DNA of 64,000 bases, from NCBI GenBank assembly GCA_021432635.1, contig MU270022.1, positions 124,001 to 188,000 of the forward strand, written 5' to 3'. Source of the DNA: Thozetella sp. PMI_491 (lineage: Eukaryota; Ascomycota; Sordariomycetes; Chaetosphaeriales; Chaetosphaeriaceae). The notes under the pieces are model-generated. The model saw only the letters and a list, made by a program, of their open reading frames with translations. It was not told the origin of the DNA and ran no database searches. This document shows positions 32,624 to 45,949 of the stretch, piece after piece (within the stretch, counting starts at the first letter, position 1; every line of letters begins with the position of its first letter). The position numbers and the translations under genes are program-made.

Positions 32624-35182
32624 ATGACCTTCAACTTCAACGCCGGAGGAGGAGAAGGCGCCTTGTTTGACCAGCTCGCCTTCGACAACCGGGACCGCTA
32701 CCCTTATTCGCAAGTCTCGACCACCGCCCCCTCGCAGAGCATCCCCTCGACGGCCTTGACCACCATGTCGGATGCCTCGAGTCGCCAGAGCCTGAGCCCG
32801 GGAACATCATGGCTGCCTCTTGACTTGAGCGGAGGCGTCGGCGCACCCGTCTCGATGCACTCACCCAATTCCCAGTCCTCATCATCTCCCGAGGAGCAGC
32901 AAGTCCACTCACCCGGCCAGCTCAGCGCTGCCTCAAGTCCGCTTCAGCACCAGCCCTCGCCCTTCCAGACGGCCGCTCACCCAAACCCGACTTCGCTCCT
33001 GACGGACTGGGCTCTGCACCAGCATGCCCAGCAGCCCACCGGCCCGGATCTGTCCCAGTTCATCCAGGACCCGTCGCTCATCACCTTCAACCCCTTCACC
33101 AGCTTCCAGCCGGCCTCGCTCGACTACCTCCCGACCAGTCTTCCGACCACCCAGGCCGCCCTGGAGGCCAGCATGCACCTGGAGTCGCCCTTCAACACCA
33201 TCTCTCCTGTCGACGACACCACTCAGGGAATGCAGTGGGGAATGGGTATGGCCAACTGGCAGGACTTCCAGACGGCCATCAACTTCGCAGATGGCCTCCC
33301 CAGACTGGCCAACCACAGCATCGCAAGCCTCGGAAGCAACTCGCCCACTGGCACCTACCTCGAGGTGCTCTCGCTGAACTCAGGCTCCGATAACGAGAGT
33401 GGATGGGCCAACGTGAATGTGTTCCCCAACTACGATGCCTACCAGCAGACGCAGCAGTCGCAGAATGCTGCCATCTTCAACCCTAGCCAGACTCTGCACC
33501 TAAGGACGAATTCGGACTCGGCTCAGTCAGACAACTCGCTCGAGTTTGGCAGCTACGAGGAGGTCACTTTTCCCTACTCGCCCTTCTCCCCCGAGTCGGA
33601 TACCTGCGTTGATCCACAGAGCAACCACCGCAACTGCAGCGCAGGAGAGCACCGCCACTCTCCGGACGTCATCAGCCCTGCCGCTGCGGTGCCGCCTATG
33701 CCTATCAAGACGGCCCTCCCGTCCAACCGGCCCACCCCTGGCAGCGGCGCTGGTTCTACCTCGCCGCCCGCTCGGAGGAACTCGGGACCTAAGAAGAGCC
33801 CGATTGCCAAAGCCACCAAGGCCGTCATCCGGAGGACCTCTAGCAGCAAGAAGGACGGAACCACCGAGAAAAAGGTCGGAAGGCGCCGCGGGCCACTGCT
33901 TCCGGAACAGCGCAAGCAGGCAAGCGAGATTAGAAAACTGCGGGCCTGCCTCCGATGCAAGTTCCTCAAGAAGACGTGTGACAAGGGCGAGCCCTGCGCT
34001 GGTTGCCAGCCGTCTCATGCCCGCCTGTGGCAAGTCCCATGCACTCGCATTGATATCAAGGATGTCGGTTGCTTCATGAAGGAATGGAAGGGAGACTACG
34101 AGCGTCATCTCGGTCGCGGCATGTCTGTATACAACGTCAAGGGCTTCGCACAGAAGGAGACGTTGATGTGGGTCACACATGGTTATGGCTTCTGTCTGCC
34201 CATCATGGTCCGTGAGGTCTTCGTCGCCGACGACAGCTGCTTCCAGGTCGACTGGGTTGAGTCGCATTTGGCCGATCAAGAGCCAATTGATTTTGAGATC
34301 CGCACCGAGCGTCTAGACGTTGGTCAGGAGGGTGTCTCCACAGAGGCTCTCAACGAGTATCTCGACAAGCACATTGAGGGCTCGTTCGAGACCTTCATTG
34401 ATGACCACTTTGAGGGTACGCCTTTCATTACCGAGATCCTCAAGACAGCTCATCGCTTCTACGTCAAGGAGAGGACTCCCATCATCCGCAAGGCGCTCAA
34501 GTTCGTGCTTGCGTACAACCTGACTCTGCACATCACCATGCTGGAACAGCCCCCGAGCGAGGAGATGGAGGGCCAGATCGACGACGAGGATTCGAAATAC
34601 TTCGGCAAGATTGTGGCCCCTGTCATGATCAACTTCCAGATCAAGTGTGCGATGGCCGACATCTGGCGTGACTTGCAGAAGGACATCCTCGAGGAGCTCT
34701 CGGCCCTCTACTCCAGTGTCTACAGCGGCGACCGTCTGAAGAACTGGCCCACCATCTTCATGCTCGCCTCCATCCTACTGGCTGTCTGGGAAGAGATGCA
34801 ATTCGACTGCCACTACCGTATCCCCGACCCCATCGCCGTCAAGAAATTCTGCACAGACATGGAGACAATCCCGGTCGGCGTCATCGTCGGTCTATTCCAC
34901 GCAATCTCGCAGAAGCTCCCGTCCTTCAGCGAGTGGGATACGAGGAGACACGGACAACTGTTGAACAACAACCCTGCCGTATGTGATGCCATGACCGAAG
35001 TCCGACAGCACGTCATTAAGCATGGTAAGTCCCTATATACCTCGGCGACCCTGAATGTGAATCCGTAGCTAACATCGGGATCAGAGTCGTACTTACGAAC
35101 CCGTTCCGATGCCCAATTCGACCGGTACGACTTCGACTCGTTGTCGAACAAGTTCCTCTCGAAGTTGGTCATCCGCGGCTGA
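32624..35182 (+). CDS. Zn2Cys6-type transcription factor with central zinc cluster
   Basis: Likely DNA-binding regulator. Exons 32624-35024 and 35085-35182 (intron GTAAGT to ATCAG) give 2499 nt, 832 residues. The second exon supplies the true C-terminus ending KLVIRG. I chose the ATG at 32624; the frame is open upstream to 32507 but without another ATG. Residues 1 to about 380 are Ser/Gln/Pro/Asn-rich and probably disordered or activating. A basic stretch leads into a zinc cluster whose cysteines are 442, 445, 452, 458, 461 and 473, that is C-x2-C-x6-C-x5-C-x2-C-x11-C; the last spacing is longer than the usual 6 to 8. The remaining 350 residues form a structured, mostly helical region without a domain I can name. 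A zinc cluster in the middle of the protein is uncommon, since most sit near the N-terminus. Target genes unknown. Confidence 0.85.
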
Positions 35183-37526
35183 TCTAGTCTCACCGCCATG
35201 TTGACGTGTCACAATACTCGTTGGCCGATCCGCCTTTGTAGATCGACCACCTTCTTTTCTTTTGTCCCGTTTCATTTGTTCTTTTAATCTCTGGAGACAT
35301 TGAGCGACGGCGTTTTGCGACTTGCCTGTCATTATCAATACCCTTCGAACCCCATCACTCGGGCTAGTGGTCTCCGCGATGCCGCGAATGAATGACGTCC
35401 TCTTATGATGGCGACGCATTTTACGAACGCTTTTTATTGATGAGATTTGGACGATTTGTATGACTTGGAATGGGCGGTGCTCGGCTTCCGAGCACATGAG
35501 CCCGCCCTAGGCGCATGGAATGATGGAATGCCTCGATGATTTTGACTCGGTACAATGGGACGAAACAGCACATGGCATATAGAGTATATGCATGGATTTG
35601 GCGTTGTTTGAGCGGCCTGAAATTGACTCAGTGCCTTCAACACGAAGCAGATGCTGCCCTGTGACGGGCGGCTGACTCTAGAGGGACATACCGGTGGAGC
35701 AGGAGCTTCTACCCTTTATACGCAAGACTTCTTCGGATGGCTACGTAACCTAGGCAGCTAGAACTTACAAAAAAAAAAGAGAAGTCGCGTTCAATCCATT
35801 GGAGATATCGTTGCAGTAGAGACTGGACCTTTGGCTTTCGCGGCGCGTAAAATGGGGTCAAAATCGCAGGGGCTTAGAGAGCTATTGCACTATGTGACCA
35901 ACATATCCATTTTTGCCCTTGTAAATGGGCACAAATTATCGTAATATTGTCTAATCAATTGCTCTGGCGGACCAAGTGCACCTCTGTGCGAGCCAGGAAG
36001 AATTGCCCTACATGCATCGCGTCCATGTTCGTTAGGCTAGGGCCTATTGGTGACGGCTTGAAGACAGGCGAGGTAAGCTGACAACGCGACGGGAAAAGAT
36101 TATTGTCCCGTCGCCACCTCCCCTGGTTTAAATGGTATGGCAATACGAATCTCGCAAGGCTAAGCTACGTACGCACAAGCCTGGGGAGACTAAAGCTGAG
36201 CGCAATTGGAGAAAAGGAAAAGTAAAAGAAAAAAGGGAGGCAATCGCATTTATACTACATAGATTGCTAACCAGCCACGCGACGCGTCGGGACCAGCCAG
36301 GCCCTATCTGTGCTGGATTTCATCGAACCGGCAAGAAACAATGTGAGCTGGCCTTGGCTGATGACGTCGATCGCTCGGAAGCGATATCGCACCTCTCCAC
36401 TCCCAAGGGGTTCACCCCCCGCATTTGGGACAGACCCGTCTTGCGTTGCTGACGGATGACCAACAAGACTCGATGCACACATGGCCTGGTGGCTTCATTG
36501 CTATCGCGATATTTCCGCGGACAGGGGCGATTACCGAAGACGGCCAAATAGCTGGGGATTTGCGCGGGATATTCGATAGCTGAAGCGTCGCAAGGCAGAC
36601 GGCTTCGCCGAGAGTGTCACAAGGGGCTGTGGGACGATGGGCAGGGACTGAGGGAAAACTCGGGAGGCGGGGCATGATGGCGATAGAATGCGTCATGGGA
36701 TTGCGACCCAGGTCTATGCGCCAAACGAGATTGGGGCGCGCCATCTCACCAGGCGGGCTCACGAAGCTACGACGCGCTGGGCAAAAAGTAAACAAAAAAA
36801 TAGAATTCATGATCAGCGATCCAGAGCGCCAGGAACCGATAGGCAGGACGATCCAAAGCCGCAAACGGTGCTTGGCCAGACCTACCAGGCCGACCAAGGA
36901 GTCATTACCGAAACTCAGCTGCTGCGCCCGCCGACTGGCCCCTCTAAGCTCAGGAGAGGCTCAGGTGACTGAGACAGGGGCGCAGACCCACCCGCCCAGG
37001 CCGCCTTCCAGCCTTATCTGCAGTGGAGGCGATGATGCATTCACCCGACTGACGACCACCACTTGTAGCAGGAGAAGTGTGTTGCAGAGACAAGAGTGAG
37101 AGAGAAAAGAATTAATGCGAAAGGAGAGAAGAGCAACGCCAGGTACTTCCAGATTTGCTAGCTGGCATCTCCAGCACCTCTTTCTCGGGCTTTGCTGGGC
37201 AAAAGTTGGTCGTCATCCGGCCTATTCTCGCTCTTTCCCTGGCCTTCCCCGCGATTCGTTGCCTGAGAGCTCGGCGCTATCTACGGAACCTGAGTGGCTG
37301 ATGAATCACTGCCCGTTGGCCCCTGCACCTGAGGCCAGACCCCTCTCGGCCAGCCTCCTCCCAGTTTCGCCTTCCATTTAAACCTTGCCTCTCTCTCTTC
37401 TCCTCCTGATTATTTCTTCCTCTTCATCAACTCTCAAACCCGCGAATCTCATCTGCAACTCGCAGTCCCTTGAACTCACCCATCAATACACCTTCACATC
37501 AAGCACCTTATCATCAAGCATCCACG
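35183..37526 (+). other. intergenic region with polyubiquitin promoter and leader
   Basis: About 2.3 kb. The left part is the 3' UTR of the zinc-cluster gene. An AT-richer patch lies near 35760-36260. The last 150 bases before the polyubiquitin ATG are rich in CT and CAA/CATC with no G-runs, a typical strong fungal leader. No gene supported. Confidence 0.5.
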
Positions 37527-38536
<1,010 letters not shown>

Positions 38537-39103
38537 ACGATGCCGCTTGCTGTAATGGGTTTTACTGGTCATGAAGGCGTTTGGCGGCATTGGTTTGAGG
38601 TCCGGTCACAGCACTGATCTCGGGATATGAAGGGATACGTCTCTCCGTATGGACTTGTTTCCATACATAGCACATAGCTAGCATCAATGAATGCACCACG
38701 ACTCTTGAGAAGTCATAACATTTCTGCTATTCGTAAATGCGTGAAAAATAAAGTGTCTATGTGATAAGGCCATCGCGCAGCCTGGGGCCACTCATCGCTT
38801 GCGTCCGAAAGCGGAAGCGACGATCAGTCTAGCAACCTCATTCGCCCTGAGATTTAGGATGATCCTGTGCTCAGCATATTTCCATAGATGGCGCGCGAGT
38901 GATCTGATGGCAAGCGCGGTGTTTTCTAGAAGTGTCCGTCTGTTTCGGCAAGTCGAGATTTGTGTCCCTCCTTAAACTATCTATCTACACGTGAAATCTT
39001 CGCCACCGCTGGCGGCGCCAACGCTCATTGCATTTCCCGAAGAGACAGTCTTGACATACAATCATTCGCCGCGCTTCCTATACCCCGTCAAAAACACAAG
39101 GCT
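38537..39103 (+). other. polyubiquitin 3' UTR and Etp1 promoter
   Basis: Tandem gene spacing of 567 bp. It contains AATAAA at 38747-38752, a candidate poly(A) signal for the polyubiquitin mRNA. The rest is presumed promoter of the next gene. Confidence 0.5.
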
Positions 39104-41391
39104 ATGCCTTCCTACTCGTATCACCTGAAGATCGAGCTCTACCCGACTTCAGATCCCACCACTGGCGGCGACTACGGCGGCAAACCTCAAGATAGCGTCT
39201 GGTGCCCCGCGCCAGGCTCAACCATTTTCGAAGAGCTGCCCACCCACCCGCGCAAACACAGCCCTCCCTTACGTCCAAATTTGCAGAGACAGTCTAATTA
39301 TCCCTCAGAAGAAGTCGTCGACTTCCTTCACGACGGTCCAGAAGTCCTAGGCTCGCCCCGAGGAGTCATCGATTGCGGGGCAAAACGAGGCACGGCCCAC
39401 GACGACGAAGACCGGAATCTCGTCTTCCTCAGCGAGCGCCAGTGGCGCGCACGGTCTAAGAGCTTCCCTCCGCCAGGCTTCGCTGCCGGACTTGGCCCAC
39501 AAAGAGCTACGAAAGACTGGCGATTTGGGAGGGTCTCCATCGAGAGCTACGACCGTGTGGAGGGACCGAGGCGGTGGCGTGAAGGGGAGGACACAGCGGT
39601 CGAGGGCATGGCGGGGCCAAGTGCCAGTATACAAGCCACACCAGCGGCCTCGTTGGGGCCGAACTTGGGTGGTGCCGGTCAGGCAACCAAGGCACGGTAC
39701 GTGGGGTTTGAGACCAGGAACACCGAGGCTGGCTGGGGCATCGTTCATCTCTATCGAGAAGGTGAAGAGCCTCAGAGCACAGGTGCGCCTGTAGACCCGG
39801 GCACGCTTAGTGGAGAGCCGAGCGGGAGTGCAAGCGGAGGCTTGCGCGATGACGAAGGAACAATATTGTGCATCCCAGCCGTGCCCAGCTACTTCACCCC
39901 GAGTGACTTTCTCGGGTTTGTGGGCGAGAAATGGAGGGGCGATGTCAGCCATTACAGAATGGTCATGACGAGCGAAACGAATCGCTACATGGTCCTCATG
40001 AAATTCAAAGACAAATGGCGGGCAAACGACTGGAGAAAGGAGTTTGACGGGAAGGTGTTCAACAGCATGGGAGTCAGTATACCTCCTTCTACATCCTCGG
40101 AATGTTTCTATCTAGTGGAGCGACCTCGAGCGCTAACCTTATGCTTAAACAGTCGGAGATCTGTCATGTAACATTTATCAAGTCGATAACAGTCGAGACG
40201 CCGGCCCAAACAAACCCCAAGAGCCCGGAGAGCAAAAGCGACCCTTTTGCGTCGGCGCCAGGTGGTGTGGTCAGCTCTCTCAAGCCGTTCCCTCCCCCGA
40301 CGCCGGACCTTGTCGAGCTTCCTACGTGCCCCGTATGCCTCGAGCGTATGGATGACACCACAGGCCTCATGACAATCCTCTGCCAGCATGTATTCCATTG
40401 TACCTGCTTGCAAACCTGGAAAGGTTCTGGCTGCCCGGTCTGCCGAGCGACGAACCCGACTCCTCAAGGAGACAGCTACGATCCGAACAACCCCTATACC
40501 CAACCCTTTGGCAACGGCGTAGCCAACCTCTGTAGTGTATGCGACTCAGATGACGACCTCTGGATCTGTCTCATCTGCGGCAACGTGGGGTGTGGCCGGT
40601 ACAAAGGGGGACACGCGAAGGAGCACTGGAAAGAGACGGCGCACAGCTTCAGCCTCGAGCTAGAAACCCAGCACGTCTGGGACTACGCCGGCGACATGTG
40701 GGTGCACCGGCTGATACGCGACAAAGGCGACGGAAAGGTATTTGAGCTACCGAGAGACGACCGCGGCAGCCACCGGCGCGGCGGCGGAAGCGCCGAGGAC
40801 GAAGACGTCGTTCCTCGGGCTAAACTGGACCGCATTGGCATCGAGTACACGCATCTCCTCACAAACCAGCTCGAAAGCCAACGCATCTACTTCGAGGAGA
40901 TGGTTAATAAGGCTGTTGACAAGGCAGCCAAAGCCAGCGCCGCCGCCGAGGCCGCGTCCTCTCAGGCGGAGAAGGCCCTCCGCGAGCTGTCGGTGCTCCA
41001 AGCCGAGCACCGGGCGCTTAAGGAAGAAACGATTCCTGCGCTTGAGAAAGACTTGGTGCGTGAGCGTAGCCGGGCGGTAAAGTCAACCGAGCTCGCGCGC
41101 AGCTTGGGCAAGGCACTCCAGGAAGAGAAGCAGGTCGGGGAGGGTCTGATGAAGCGCATTGAGCATATCAACAAGGAGACGGAGGACGCTCGGGTCGCAG
41201 TAGACAGCCTGCGAGTGGAGAACGAGGAGCTGAAGGAGACTAACCGGGACCTGACTATGTTCATCAGCGGTCAGGAGAAGCTCAAGGAGCTGGAGAACGA
41301 GGGAAAGGTCGAACAGGGCGAGCTGGAGAGTGGGCTGCTGAGCTTACCCGAGGAGCGGAGGAAGAAAGGCAAGGGCAAGGCGAAGAAGTAA
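39104..41391 (+). CDS. ETP1: Etp1/BRAP2-type RING and ZnF-UBP protein
   Basis: Homologue of human BRAP2 and yeast Etp1, a probable cytoplasmic ubiquitin ligase that binds ubiquitin through its UBP zinc finger. Exons 39104-40072 and 40153-41391 join in phase 0 to 2208 nt, 735 residues. The N-terminal BRAP2 domain ends with YRMVMTSETNRYMVLMKF and, across the splice, CHVTFIKSI. A C3H2C3 RING begins at Cys382 (CPVCLERM, CQHVFHCTCL, CPVC). A UBP-type zinc finger (about 451-515) has CSVCDSD, CLICGNVGCGRY and GGHAKEH. A long coiled coil (about 580-720) precedes a Lys-rich end. The donor GTCAGT is slightly unusual but closes the frame and restores the family's conserved junction. The ATG at 39104 is chosen because it starts the conserved MPSYSYHLKIEL; the frame is open further upstream. 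It follows polyubiquitin in tandem, a suggestive but unproven link. Confidence 0.93.
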
Positions 41392-42963
41392 GAGGAACGA
41401 TGAGAGGGCTGTCCTGTAGACCCCAAATAACTACGGTGATGTCGGCCGACTTCAACGGCCAACTCCAACGGTCACTGTTTTTGTTTGTCGCCAAATGTAC
41501 ATATTCGGCGGGAACGTAAGCGAGCCATCTATGCATACCTCGGTTACCCTATGAGATAAGGAAGGAAGGGAGAGTTGCTACACTGCGGCTTGGCCAAGGG
41601 CCGTTGGGAAGTCAGTTGACTGGGCGGGAAGTTACGATTCGAACCAACGAGTTGGTGGCGAATTCAATGATCACTTAAGGAGGTTACGCTGCTCGGGCGT
41701 CTTACCTTCCTCTACACACTTCCCAGTGCCGATAGCTTCCTTGCTCACGACGCCAGCCAAGACAAGAATGGTCACACTCACTTCCATTATCCCCGCCGTG
41801 GGCACCACGGGGCGTTCGGGGCGGCCTAGCTGTCCTAGCGGATTGATAGGTAGTCCTCAAGATCTGGAGGTCTAGGAAAGGAGGATATGGAGTGGCTCAG
41901 AGCTAACCCGCATCACAGTGGGGCATGTTGCCGGTGCACCAGGCATGGCTGGACTAAGGGTGCGGAAGAGCAGTTTAAGAAATAGGATCCTATGAAATGG
42001 CCGCGGAGTGAAATGGCCGTGGGATGCAGAGGCTACTGGGTGCAGAGGCCGCCGGGCAACACGGCATCTGTGTATGGCTCGAAACCGTGAATGCACTTGC
42101 ACCATCGGCCAAACCGGCTGTGACGGCAGTACATTGGCCTGCATCAGAGGCTGCTGCAACGCCTGCAGCAGCTAATAGCAGAAGAGCCCGGCTTTGTTGA
42201 GGAGGAGGCGGAGGAGGAGTAGCCGGCGCGAGAGAGGACGGTTGGGGATTGCTAGCTATACTGAAGTCGGGAGACGTATGCGCGCTGTAGCGTACTTCCT
42301 CCTGGCGGCGCTATGGCGTTGAACGGCGCCGAACCCCGCTACCTCTCCAGTTCTCGATGTCCCCAGGTCGTCCACTAAGATAGCTGGGAAGAGCAGGGGG
42401 GTGACATCGTTGGGGTCAACCGATGGGCGAATGGATGCGGCTGGAATGTGCCAACCGGAGGCCGGCTCGTACTCCTATCGCTAGCAATGCAGACAGGCAG
42501 ACAGGCTCTTCTTGCCCAAACTCGCCACCTGCCGTGCCGTCATTCCTGTCATACCTTTTCCTATCTCCTCCATCCCGTACTTCTCTTCTGTTATCGTCGA
42601 AACACCAATCTAGATACCCCGACTGCCGTTCTGTTTTATTTTAACTATTTTATTTACTTATTACCCTTGTCTCTCTCGCTCGCTCGCTCGGTCTCGCCGT
42701 CTCTCCACCTTGCGAATGCTTCCGGCCTAATCGGCCCACGCCACCGAGCTCCCAAAAAGTACCCTGGCGGCGGGGTGAAAAAAAAAAACTGCTCATCGAA
42801 CGCCCGATCGCAACCTTCCCACCTGGGTCACCTTGGTCGATCCGCATGTGATTCCAGTACCGCGACCGACGACGCCGAGCTTGAAGAGGGAAAAAGGAAG
42901 TAGTGTCCATCTGATCGTGAAGCCGGCGCGGGTCAACTCGGGTCAGACGTCACCAGCTTCACC
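41392..42963 (+). other. intergenic region and GPAT leader
   Basis: About 1.6 kb in tandem orientation. The last 500 bases are CT-rich with a short (CGCT)4 run near 42677 and an A9 run, as in promoter/leader DNA. No gene supported. A TTCGAA-containing patch near 41636 was examined as a tRNA and does not fold. Confidence 0.5.
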
Positions 42964-45354
42964 ATGGCGAAGAGCGAAACCCAAGCCAAGGATGCGCCGC
43001 CGCAGAGCGCAAGCTCGCCAACGCCTAGCAAAGAGTTGTATCCAATGAGCAAATTTAAGTACGACACCATCCTTTGGACCCTATCCATCTTGGTCGACCT
43101 CTTCTTCCGAGAGGTGCACCCCCGAGGCGCCTGGCGTGTCCCCCGAAGCGGCCCGGTGCTCTTCGTCGCAGCCCCTCATGCTAACCAGGTGAGTCTCGAC
43201 CGGCCCCCGCGCGTCACTGATTACACGCATGCTGACCCCAACCCGCCCCAGTTTGTCGACGCCCTAGTCCTCCAGCGAACCCTCCGGAACGAGGCAAAGC
43301 GCCGTGTCTCTCTCCTGATCGCCCAGAAGTCGGTTCATGGCTTCATCGGATGGGCCTCGCGCCAGGTCGGCTCCGTCCCAGTCGGCCGCGCCCAAGACTC
43401 GGCGAAACCAGCCAAGGGCACCGTCTACCTACCCGATCCCGTCAACGACCCGACCTTGATCCGGGGCATTGGAACCAACTTCGAGAAGCAAGCCGAGGTC
43501 GGCGGCATGATCTTCCTCCCTTCGGTCAAGGGCCAGACTGGATCGAGCGTCGACATTGCCCAAATCCTTGGCCCCGAAGAGCTGCGCACCAAGCGCCCCT
43601 TCAAGGGCAAGCTGCCGCTGACCCAGCTTACCGGTCGCGACGACATCGACGAGGACGGTGACATCAAGAATAAGGACCTCAGGGGCGCTAAGGAAGGGTT
43701 CGGGGGCTCCAAGTACAAGCTTGCGCCGCACATTGATCAGACCAAGGTCTACCAGGCCGTCTTCGACCGTCTCAAGTCGGGTGGATGCGTCGGCATCTTC
43801 CCGGAGGGCGGCAGCCATGATCGCACTGAGCTCCTACCCCTGAAGGCCGGAGTGGCCATCATGGCCCTCGGGACCCTTGCCGAGAATCCGGACTGCGGCT
43901 TAAAGATTGTGCCCGTGGGTATGAACTACTTCCATGCCCACAAGTTTCGGTCAAGGGCCGTTATCGAGTTCGGGCCGCCCTTTGAGGTCCCTCGCAAGCT
44001 CGTGGATATGTATCAGAACAACCAGAGGCGGGACGCCATCGGCCAGCTCCTTGACACCGTGTACCAAGCCCTGACTGCCGTCACAGTCTCGACGCCGGAC
44101 TACGACACGCTAATGGTGATTCAGGCCGCCAGGCGTCTCTACAACCCTACGGGGAAGAAGCTCCCCTTGCCCATTGTCGTGGAGCTGAACCGCCGCCTCG
44201 CGATGGGCTACGAGAAATACAAAGATGATGAGCGCATCGTGAAGCTGCAGAAGTCGGTTAAGGAGTATAACAAGCAGCTGCGTTACCTCAACCTTCGCGA
44301 TCATCAGGTTCAGTATGCCAAGATGTCGTGGCCCATAGTCGTGCTTACCTTTTTCTACCGGCTTGCTAAGCTCTTGGTCTTGTCGGCCGGCGTGCTGCCT
44401 GGCTTCATCTTGTTTGCGCCTGTCTTTATCGTCTCCAAGTACATCAGCATTCAAAAGGCGAAGACTGCGCTGGCCGGCTCTTCAGTGAAGATCCAGGGTC
44501 GTGATGTCATGGCTACTTGGAAGCTGCTAGTGTCGATGGCCTTCGCGCCGATCCTCTACAACTTCTACAACTGCGTTCTCGCCTACAAGGTGTACCAGGA
44601 CCGCCTCTGGGGGCACGTGCCGGACTGGGTGCCGCTCTGGGCTGTCTTCCTCGCCGGCTGGATCGTCTTCCCAGCCATCACCTTCGCCGCTCTGCGATTC
44701 GGCGAGGTGGGGATGGACATCCTCAAGTCCCTCCGCCCCCTCGTCATGTGCATCAACCCCTCCTCGAGCTACAACATCCACCAACTCCGGGAGCGGCGCG
44801 CCGAGTTGAGTGCGCAGGTCACCGACGTCATCAACACGCTCGGGCCCGAGATGTTCCCTGATTTTGAGCACACTCGCTTGGTTGCCGACTACTCCAAGCC
44901 CGAAGGTGCCCCGTCCTCGCCACCACCGGCGCTCAAGCGGCGCGACAGCGAGATCTCATCACCTGGCGGATTCGGAGACGGCCTGGAGAGCCCGCAGACC
45001 ACGCTCTCGCGCCGCCAGACCACACAGTCTAGCCGTGCGATCCCGCGCAATGAGTCGTTTAGTAACATCGGAAAGGTACAGATGTTCGCGACCCGTCCGC
45101 CGAGCCGGAGCCGGAGCCGAAGCAGCAGCAACGGAGGCGGATTCGGCATGGGCGGGTTCCCCGTCAGTGCATTCACCACACTCGACAGTAAGGAGGGCTT
45201 CGACGAGGCTAGCATGAAGATCCGCGCGGCGATGCGAGAAAGGGGAGAGATGAGGCGGCGCAAGAGTCAGGGGCCCAAGGGGAGTGGTGGCCTGATCGAC
45301 GATGACAGCGACGAAGAGGACGGAGAGGAGTATGATGAAGCGAGAAAGGCTTGA
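42964..45354 (+). CDS. GPT2: glycerol-3-phosphate O-acyltransferase (Gpt2/Sct1 type)
   Basis: ER membrane enzyme making lysophosphatidic acid from glycerol 3-phosphate and acyl-CoA, the entry step of phospholipid and triacylglycerol synthesis. The frame is open for 796 codons, but a 63-nt stretch at 43189-43251 is almost certainly an intron: GTGAGT donor, CTGAT branch region, CCCCAG acceptor. Removal joins PHANQ to FVDALVLQ, the conserved acyltransferase block I (His72, Asp78), and gives 775 residues. Block III is visible as FPEGGSHDRTE (about 258-268). Hydrophobic segments follow at roughly 440-475, 500-530 and 550-570. The C-terminal 130 residues are Ser/Arg-rich, ending in an acidic tail, and are likely phosphorylated as in yeast Gpt2/Sct1. 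The start ATG has a good context (ACCATGG). It converges on the ankyrin gene. Confidence 0.94.
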   Translation: MAKSETQAKDAPPQSASSPTPSKELYPMSKFKYDTILWTLSILVDLFFREVHPRGAWRVPRSGPVLFVAAPHANQVSLDRPPRVTDYTHADPNPPQFVDALVLQRTLRNEAKRRVSLLIAQKSVHGFIGWASRQVGSVPVGRAQDSAKPAKGTVYLPDPVNDPTLIRGIGTNFEKQAEVGGMIFLPSVKGQTGSSVDIAQILGPEELRTKRPFKGKLPLTQLTGRDDIDEDGDIKNKDLRGAKEGFGGSKYKLAPHIDQTKVYQAVFDRLKSGGCVGIFPEGGSHDRTELLPLKAGVAIMALGTLAENPDCGLKIVPVGMNYFHAHKFRSRAVIEFGPPFEVPRKLVDMYQNNQRRDAIGQLLDTVYQALTAVTVSTPDYDTLMVIQAARRLYNPTGKKLPLPIVVELNRRLAMGYEKYKDDERIVKLQKSVKEYNKQLRYLNLRDHQVQYAKMSWPIVVLTFFYRLAKLLVLSAGVLPGFILFAPVFIVSKYISIQKAKTALAGSSVKIQGRDVMATWKLLVSMAFAPILYNFYNCVLAYKVYQDRLWGHVPDWVPLWAVFLAGWIVFPAITFAALRFGEVGMDILKSLRPLVMCINPSSSYNIHQLRERRAELSAQVTDVINTLGPEMFPDFEHTRLVADYSKPEGAPSSPPPALKRRDSEISSPGGFGDGLESPQTTLSRRQTTQSSRAIPRNESFSNIGKVQMFATRPPSRSRSRSSSNGGGFGMGGFPVSAFTTLDSKEGFDEASMKIRAAMRERGEMRRRKSQGPKGSGGLIDDDSDEEDGEEYDEARKA

Positions 45355-45949
45355 GCGTCTGCTGGCGAACGAGTAGAGGGAAGAATAGAATTCAAGCGTT
45401 TGGCTCTTGGGAAGATAATTATCCACCATCTGTTTTCTTATTCGCCTTCGCATTCATCCTATGTGTCTTTACTGCCAGATTTTCTCCCAATGCCTCCCTT
45501 GCTTACGGCCCTCAACTTGCTGGCTCGTCCAGTGGAGGCTTGGCAACACTGTGCATCCCTCCAGCGACAGGGAGAGTTGCAGTGGTTGGTGCAATATGTT
45601 ATCACTTGACACTAGACGCGGAGAAGAGGGGTCAACGAAGCATACGACTGTCTCGAATGAGCCAGAGCCGAACTTGCAGGTATAAGGGAAGCTTGCCGTT
45701 TGGGCCGGGACGGTTAGTAGGCAGGGATAAGGGCGGGCATGCATGTAGGTTTGTTTATTCATCCCCTATTCTATCTAGTCCAACTTTGGCAATTCTTCTC
45801 GAATCCTAGCCACATACATACTCGTTGTCGAACAACACATTTTCTCGCCCTCACTCTGGCCTCGGCACTATGATAGTAGCTTGTAAAAGAGACAGGTGCC
45901 GATACTAGCCAAATGAAATTTCTCTGCTAGGTCTGCGAACAATACCCCT
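45355..45949 (+). other. convergent 3' flanks of GPAT and ankyrin genes
   Basis: About 600 bp between two stop codons facing each other. It should contain both 3' UTRs; no other feature seen. Confidence 0.5.

Noticed and set aside
41620-41670. Possible tRNA around a TTCGAA box
   Set aside because: The T-arm stem does not pair and no acceptor or anticodon stem can be drawn.
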